A stretch of DNA of 64,000 nucleotides from Dermatophagoides farinae. Taxonomy: Eukaryota; Arthropoda; Arachnida; Sarcoptiformes; Pyroglyphidae. Positions within the stretch are counted from its first letter, which is position 1. Each line of letters begins with the position of its first letter. The notes under the pieces were generated by a model, which made no database searches, was not told the DNA's origin, and saw only the letters and a program-made list of their open reading frames with translations. This document shows, piece by piece, positions 59,375 through 64,000 of this stretch. The translations under genes and the position numbers were made by a program. The stretch covers positions 1,736,001 through 1,800,000 of the forward strand of contig NC_134682.1 in the NCBI RefSeq assembly GCF_024713945.1. The letters are read 5' to 3'.

Positions 59375-59650
59375 GTAATGTTTCATTCATTTTTACTTTT
59401 AAATCGCATAATTATCATTTTTTTCTCCTTTTAATTAGTGACAAATATTTCCTACGGGATCGATCACATTCAGAATCGAATCTAGTACAAGAAATTATCT
59501 GGGATTCTAGACGCCATCAATCAATTGATCAGTTCAAATTATTTTATATAATAAATTTAATTATTATCATTGTTATCTTTTTTTGAGTGAGTTAACTGCA
59601 TCATCAATTGAAAATATTTTATTGTCAAAAAAAAAAAAAGAAAAAAGTAT
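59359..59650 (+). pseudogene. Partial duplicate of the SNX29 3' end (intron 5, last exon, 3' UTR)
   Basis: From TTGCCTTTTCTTAGGTAATG onward this segment follows 57150-57510 closely. It includes the whole of SNX29 intron 5 with its donor and acceptor, the last-exon start GACAAATATTTCCTAC, the terminal codons for SSTRNYLGF-type sequence with the TAG, and about 100 bp of 3' UTR. It lacks the poly-Gln-coding CAG/CAA run. I estimate high-80s percent identity by eye. Because the intron is kept, it arose by DNA duplication rather than by retroposition. The orientation is direct, about 2.2 kb downstream of the original. Confidence 0.85.
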
Positions 59651-59793
59651 CCGAATATTATTATATATAGTACAAATTATGATCATTGCAACATATGATA
59701 TAAATAAATAAAACAAAACGAAAAAAAAGAAATGAATTCGATGATGAAGAATTATTGTGATTATTTGAATCAAATTATTTTCTTCATTTTCAT

Positions 59794-60684
59794 TCAATGA
59801 TGATGGTCATTTGTCATTTCATTATACCAATTATTTTGTTGAGCTATTTCTTTCGTGACAATTACGAATACTTCCGCATTCTTTTCGGTCAGATTTGTCT
59901 GCAAAAAATTGAACAAATTTTCCTCCTTGAAAATAATGATGATAATGATGATCACAAATTATCATCGATCGATAGACCAAATCAATCACAATCAATTTTT
60001 TTCATGTTCAAAGTAAAATAATAATTTGATTAAATTGATGTGTTTGATCATGATTATGTATTGACTTACCTGGCCAATTGTGATTGGTTCTTTCAATTTG
60101 GAATCTAAATTATAATATTGTGAGTCAAATTTTCTGACAGCAATCCAATGTCGTCGAGATGATGTGAAAAATGTCAATGCATTTTTCCAAAAATCACAGT
60201 CATTTGGAATATTTAGAATGAAACCAAATATAACATTCAGATTCAATTGTTTTGGATCTCTATGTAAAAAAAAATGTAAACAAACAAACAAAAAAGAATA
60301 TTATTTCAATTAACAACAATAAATTGATAATAATTACTTTTTCTTATTGAACCATACGGCTTCGTAATTTTTATTCTGTAATGCCATCAATATAACATTG
60401 ACATCATAATTACCGAAACCGAATGTTGATTTATGCGGATTGAACAATATCAACGATGATGGTGATAATGTTTCGGCAATTGAATCGAGATCATTTTTAG
60501 TGAAAGCATTCGAATTTTGAAATAAATTATTCAATGCATGTAATGCACAAAGTTGGCGACTTTGTTTTTCATGATAAATATTGACTTTGTTTGTCATTTT
60601 TACATTATTTACAAGCACATTTTTGATATCATCATCATTTTTAACATCATTCGAATCCGGATCGTTCATTTTGTTGGCCGACAT
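59794..60684 (-). CDS. JOSD2: Josephin-domain deubiquitinase (JOSD1/JOSD2 family)
   Basis: Small cysteine protease of the Machado-Joseph (MJD) family that removes ubiquitin. Three exons fit: 60338-60684, 60070-60259 and 59794-59925, giving about 222 residues. The catalytic Cys46 lies in [17 protein letters not shown], the His153 in [10 protein letters not shown] and the third triad position in YYNLDSKL (Asp168 where ataxin-3 has Asn). [13 protein letters not shown] and AVWFNKK also match JOSD proteins. The last exon [20 protein letters not shown] then VIVTKEI aligns with the JOSD C-terminus. A 34-residue Asn/Asp-rich N-terminal extension precedes the domain. Whether it is the JOSD1 or JOSD2 counterpart cannot be decided by eye; arthropods usually have one. 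The start is ATG 60684; no upstream in-frame ATG was seen. Confidence 0.92.
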
Positions 60685-61004
60685 TTTCACCTTAATTTAG
60701 CCATCAAGATCTGAAAAAAAAATTTCTCATGGGTTTTTCTAATTATTCGTACATTTTTGTTAGCTGTATCGGTCAATCTTCAGGACATATTGATTGAATA
60801 TATAAAATTTAATTAGCCAACAATTATGAACATTGAATATTGAGGGGAGGGAAATTTTCCAACAACTGTGGGAAAAGTTCCCATCAAGATATTTGAAACT
60901 CAATTTTTTTTTTTTTTTTTTTGAATGACTATCACAAAAAAGGTTCAAATTTATTACATTACAATATATAATATAATATAATATAATCATGATTGATTAA
61001 TTTT
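60685..61004. other. Spacer between the Josephin gene and MAN1B1
   Basis: 320 bp holding the Josephin promoter and the MAN1B1 3' UTR. An A/T run lies at about 60904-60922 and an ATAAT repeat near 60963-60988. No gene is recognised. Confidence 0.5.
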
Positions 61005-63001
61005 CTACACTCTTCGTGGTAAAATATGACCTTCAGTATTGAATACATAATTGTTTAACAATTTACGTACAATCTTATGGTCATCCATAAATAATAAATA
61101 CAGATATTTAAGAGTTTCTGCCAACCAAAAAGATTCCATTAAATCTTTTGGTTTAACATTTTTTGGATGACGGACATCATTTATTGTTGTATAACCACCG
61201 GAATTTACACGGGTAAATTTTTCAAATGCATTGAATACTTGCATACCCCAATCACGATATTTTTGATTGCCAGTTATATGATAAAGAAAAAATAACGATT
61301 CAACAAATTCTGGACGTAATAAATTATGGGTATCTCTTGGTTGGATATAATATTCATGCTGTTTATCATTGATTCCGAAATATGCGATTTCCGGTGCCAA
61401 ACCAGTTTCAGTTAGATTATACATATAATGGCACGTACGAGCTAAATCTTCAGCTAATTTTAAATGACTAATAAATGTTTCATTCGCAATACCCGATTTA
61501 TGAAATGGACGTAAATGTTCATGATAATATCCTAATGCTAATGTACCGGACAGAAAACAAACAAGATGATCCATTTTTGGATGAATTGATTGTGGATCGC
61601 TGTTTATAATTTCGCCTATATATAGTAATTTTAGTTCACCTTGAGTTGTGGCCACCAATCGATCTTTAATGGCATCGATCGATCGAATATAATCATCGAG
61701 TAAGAATTCGATTTTTGTTTGAACATATTGTTTGTAAAGATATTCGTAATATGAATCAGCACGAGCACCAAGTGTTATGGTGGAAGACATTAGATTTCCC
61801 GAAAGAGGATTTATATACATTGGCAGCAAATAATTTTTACGTTTTTGAATTAATTCGTGAATATATTTTGATGTTGCAAATGATTTCTCTTCATATGATT
61901 TGTCATTTGTTTCATAAGATAGATCACGAAATTCTAGCTGTACAGTGGATACTTCCGACATTGATGATTCTGGCATATAAACTGGTGATTTAGAGATTTT
62001 ACTTTTAAGATTGACATCACTAAAAGGAACCGTTTTGCTTGGTGAATCAAAACAATGAATCAAACGATTGCCTAGATCTATGGCTTTCTCGAGTAAAATT
62101 TTTTCTTTGCAAATATGATACGCTGACGTTAGTCCAGCTAAATGTGTGAAAAGAAAATCAAAAACTATTTCAAGAAAAAAAATCCATACACTACCTAAGG
62201 CACGGATAGTTGTTTCAAAACAATTCACATTTTCATTCACTTCGAATGTAAGTTCATGTTTAATCCAGTTTAGAGCTTGTTGAAATTCTATATTGACGAA
62301 AAAAAAATGAAAAACTGCATCAAAAAAAAGTAAACAAAAAAACGAACCATTTTCCAGGCCAGCAATCAGCAAAGTATCGAGCGAATCTAAAATGGTCAAA
62401 CCGATACCGAACCAATTTTTACCTTTTCTAGTGATCGGTTTCAACATATCTTGGCCCCATGCATATTCATGATAACCTTTCCATGAATGTAATATGGCTT
62501 CTTGAATCATTTTTTGTTTCTCATTTTGTTTGAGTGAAGCTTGAAGAAATTCTTCACGGGTTATTGCTTTATCATTACTATTATCGCTTTCATCAAGCAA
62601 AATGGGTGGTATTTTTTGTGTCACAATAAATTCTTTGATTGTATTATCATCCAAGTGCGGATTTTGTGGTGGAATTAAATTATGTTCAATGACTTGTGAG
62701 GGATGAATACGATCATCATCATTTAACAGTAAATCATTTTCATCACTGGCATTAATTTCAATTAGATTTTTCTTTGATGCAACAAAAAATACATAATAAG
62801 AGAATGTGAAAGCAACAAATAGAAAAACTACAATCAAATAGAAACGAAGAAATTTCGGTAATCTATTCCATTTCTGTGATCAAAGAAAAAAAATGGAAAA
62901 GAAAATGAATGCTAAAATAATAAAGTTCACGAAATAATGCATACCCTTTTTAATAAAAAAAATGATGATTTAAAATTCGGTGACATCTCATTGAGATCCA
63001 T
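61005..63001 (-). CDS. MAN1B1: ER alpha-1,2-mannosidase I (GH47)
   Basis: Type II ER/Golgi glycosidase that trims Man9GlcNAc2 and marks misfolded glycoproteins for degradation. Four exons fit: 62945-63001, 62348-62873, 62195-62287 and 61005-62137, giving about 602 residues. A signal anchor is at about residues 30-48 (YLIVVFLFVAFTFSYYVFF). The GH47 core has WKGYHEYAWGQDMLKPI, GLTILDSLDTLLIAGLE, LGARADSYYEYLYKQ, KMDHLVCFLSGTLALGYY, NLLRPEFVESLFFLYHITG and ESFWLAETLKYLYLLF, ending YVFNTEGHILP; the Thr of FNTEGH is the calcium ligand in the family. It is closer to MAN1B1 than to the Golgi MAN1A group by these blocks. The second and third introns keep an open frame by chance if unspliced, so they are easily missed; the splice sites and homology support removing them. 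Confidence 0.95.
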
Positions 63002-63287
63002 AATATAATTGTGAATGATAAAAAATGCTGATGATCATCATTCTATGATGATATCTTTTGATGATGACATTTTTATAAATTGGATTTTTTCCTTTGATAT
63101 AACAGTTATAATTTTTTTTTTTTTTTGGGATTGACGATGTGATGCTTTGTGATTCTGTGAACACACACAAACACACACACACACAATCATCGAAAAAATC
63201 GTATTCACAAATGACGTTTGATTTTTAATTTTTTTTTAATAATTTAATTTAATTAATTCGTTTTTTTCAATTAGAAAAAAAATTTCA

Positions 63288-64000
63288 TTAATTAATGTGG
63301 CCATAATCATTATCAATGACTTGTTGTTGCTGTTGTTGCTTTTTCATTTCAATATAATCAGATATAAGTGTTGTAATTTGAATAATTTTCTGTTCAGATA
63401 ATTGAAAAAATAATGGATGTCCATGTTTGTTCAACATTTGATTACGGAATGTAACATTATCAGATTTCAATGTTTCCATTGATAATAATTCATTTAGGCA
63501 ATTTTGATCAATAGTTAATGTAAAATAGGATTTAAGATAGCCATAATTGAGAACATTTCTATATGATATCTGTAGAATCGAATGAAACGAATCATGTTCA
63601 AGTAGTTCGATAAAATCTTCACCAATTGCAATCCAAATGGCTGAATGATTACGGAAAAATTTATACAGATACAGACTGGCTAGATCATCGTATTTGAGAC
63701 AATTAAAAATAGTAGACTCAAACAATTGATATCCACACAGATTCCATTTCCGTGTACAATTCAGATAGATTCTCACACAATCCAACAACGATCTATCACA
63801 TAGTTCGATCCAACGTTGCGTCACGATCTCATTGAAACCATTTTTGTTGTGAAATTTTTCGGGCAAAAAACGAATCACTGCCTGTTTCCAAATTTGTTCG
63901 ACATTGTTGTTATAATTTCGATAATTACCATACTCAATTTGAATCATTAACGACATCAATTCAATGGCTAAATCATATGTCACTGGGAAACGATTGTTGA
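63288..64000 (-). CDS. C-terminal part of a PLEKHH-like FERM protein (partial at window edge)
   Basis: The frame is open through the right window edge and ends with a stop at 63288, so about 237 C-terminal residues are visible. FERM lobe 2 ends with VTYDLAIELMSLMIQIEYGNY and lobe 3 contains SLLDCVRIYLNCTRKWNLCG, YQLFESTIF, AIWIAIGEDFIELLEH, ISYRNVLNYGYLKSYFTLTI and KIIQITTLISDYIEM. From memory, this wording best fits the PH/MyTH4/FERM proteins PLEKHH1-3 (max-1), which act at the cytoskeleton-membrane interface and in axon guidance. FERM-bearing myosins (MYO7, MYO10, MYO15) are the main alternative, because the distinguishing N-terminal domains lie outside the window. The tail has a poly-Gln run. 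The gene ends about 290 bp upstream of the MAN1B1 start. Confidence 0.7.
   Translation of the reverse strand, partial: NNRFPVTYDLAIELMSLMIQIEYGNYRNYNNNVEQIWKQAVIRFLPEKFHNKNGFNEIVTQRWIELCDRSLLDCVRIYLNCTRKWNLCGYQLFESTIFNCLKYDDLASLYLYKFFRNHSAIWIAIGEDFIELLEHDSFHSILQISYRNVLNYGYLKSYFTLTIDQNCLNELLSMETLKSDNVTFRNQMLNKHGHPLFFQLSEQKIIQITTLISDYIEMKKQQQQQQVIDNDYGHIN

Larger units (their letters stand above)
58321..59793. other. Spacer between the tRNA and the Josephin gene, with a SNX29-derived copy
   Basis: Mostly low-complexity AT-rich DNA with ATG/GAT repeats (about 58420-58445, 59239-59313) and TCG/TCA runs near 58805-58830 and 58985-59020. A SNX29 3'-end copy occupies 59359-59650. Open frames on both strands across 58800-59374 are Ser-, Asp- or Asn-rich and are listed separately as doubtful. 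Confidence 0.5.

Overview
The window looks like nuclear DNA of a small, AT-rich, intron-poor arthropod. An astigmatan mite (house-dust or scab mite type) fits best, because introns are mostly 43-80 bp, spacers are packed with A/T runs and ATG/CAT, CA and GT microsatellites, and many proteins carry poly-Asn or poly-Gln runs. The organism is an inference; gene identities come from reading the translations against remembered animal families. No database search was run.

Layout. 1-6.1 kb is low-complexity sequence leading into a CSDE1/UNR gene (6.1-9.2 kb, +). From 11 to 26 kb lie compact housekeeping and developmental genes: VPS35L (+), STRAP (-), a BAX/BAK-like Bcl-2 protein (-), NAA35 (-), ALYREF (+), CAMLG/GET2 (-), an achaete-scute-type bHLH factor (-) and Inscuteable (-). 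A 3.6 kb low-complexity spacer follows, then four-jointed (+), the NitFhit fusion (-), a PWWP3A/MUM1-like gene (-) and a six-finger C2H2 gene (-). A 3.8 kb repeat island with 34-bp terminal inverted repeats lies at 38.2-42.0 kb, upstream of the zinc-finger gene. It holds a 150-bp poly-C tract, a decayed gag/ORF1-type zinc-knuckle fragment and a series of intron-like spans. Then come BBS9 (-), STUB1/CHIP (-), a 10-exon secreted protein that appears to be three corticotropin-releasing-factor-binding-protein (CRH-BP) modules in tandem (-), UBE2S (-), USE1 (+), SNX29 (+), an intron-containing tRNA-Ser(UGA) (+), a partial copy of the SNX29 3' end, a Josephin deubiquitinase (-), MAN1B1 (-), and the C-terminal end of a PLEKHH-like FERM gene (-) cut by the window edge.

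Functional themes. Neighbours are not an operon, but several serve membrane traffic and protein quality control: VPS35L (retriever), CAMLG/GET2 (tail-anchored insertion), USE1 (Golgi-ER SNARE), SNX29 (PX sorting nexin), BBS9 (BBSome), STUB1 (chaperone E3), UBE2S (APC/C E2), Josephin (DUB), MAN1B1 (ER glycan trimming/ERAD).

Most worth a second look: the triple CRH-BP-like protein (47685-51408), the inverted-repeat island and its intron-like spans (38229-42022), the unusually complex hairpin-bearing ALYREF intron (21005-21530), the repeated spacer block at 36831 and 42050, the tRNA-Ser(UGA) intron, and the duplicated SNX29 3' end. Exon boundaries were placed by hand from GT/AG sites and reading-frame continuity, so small errors are possible.
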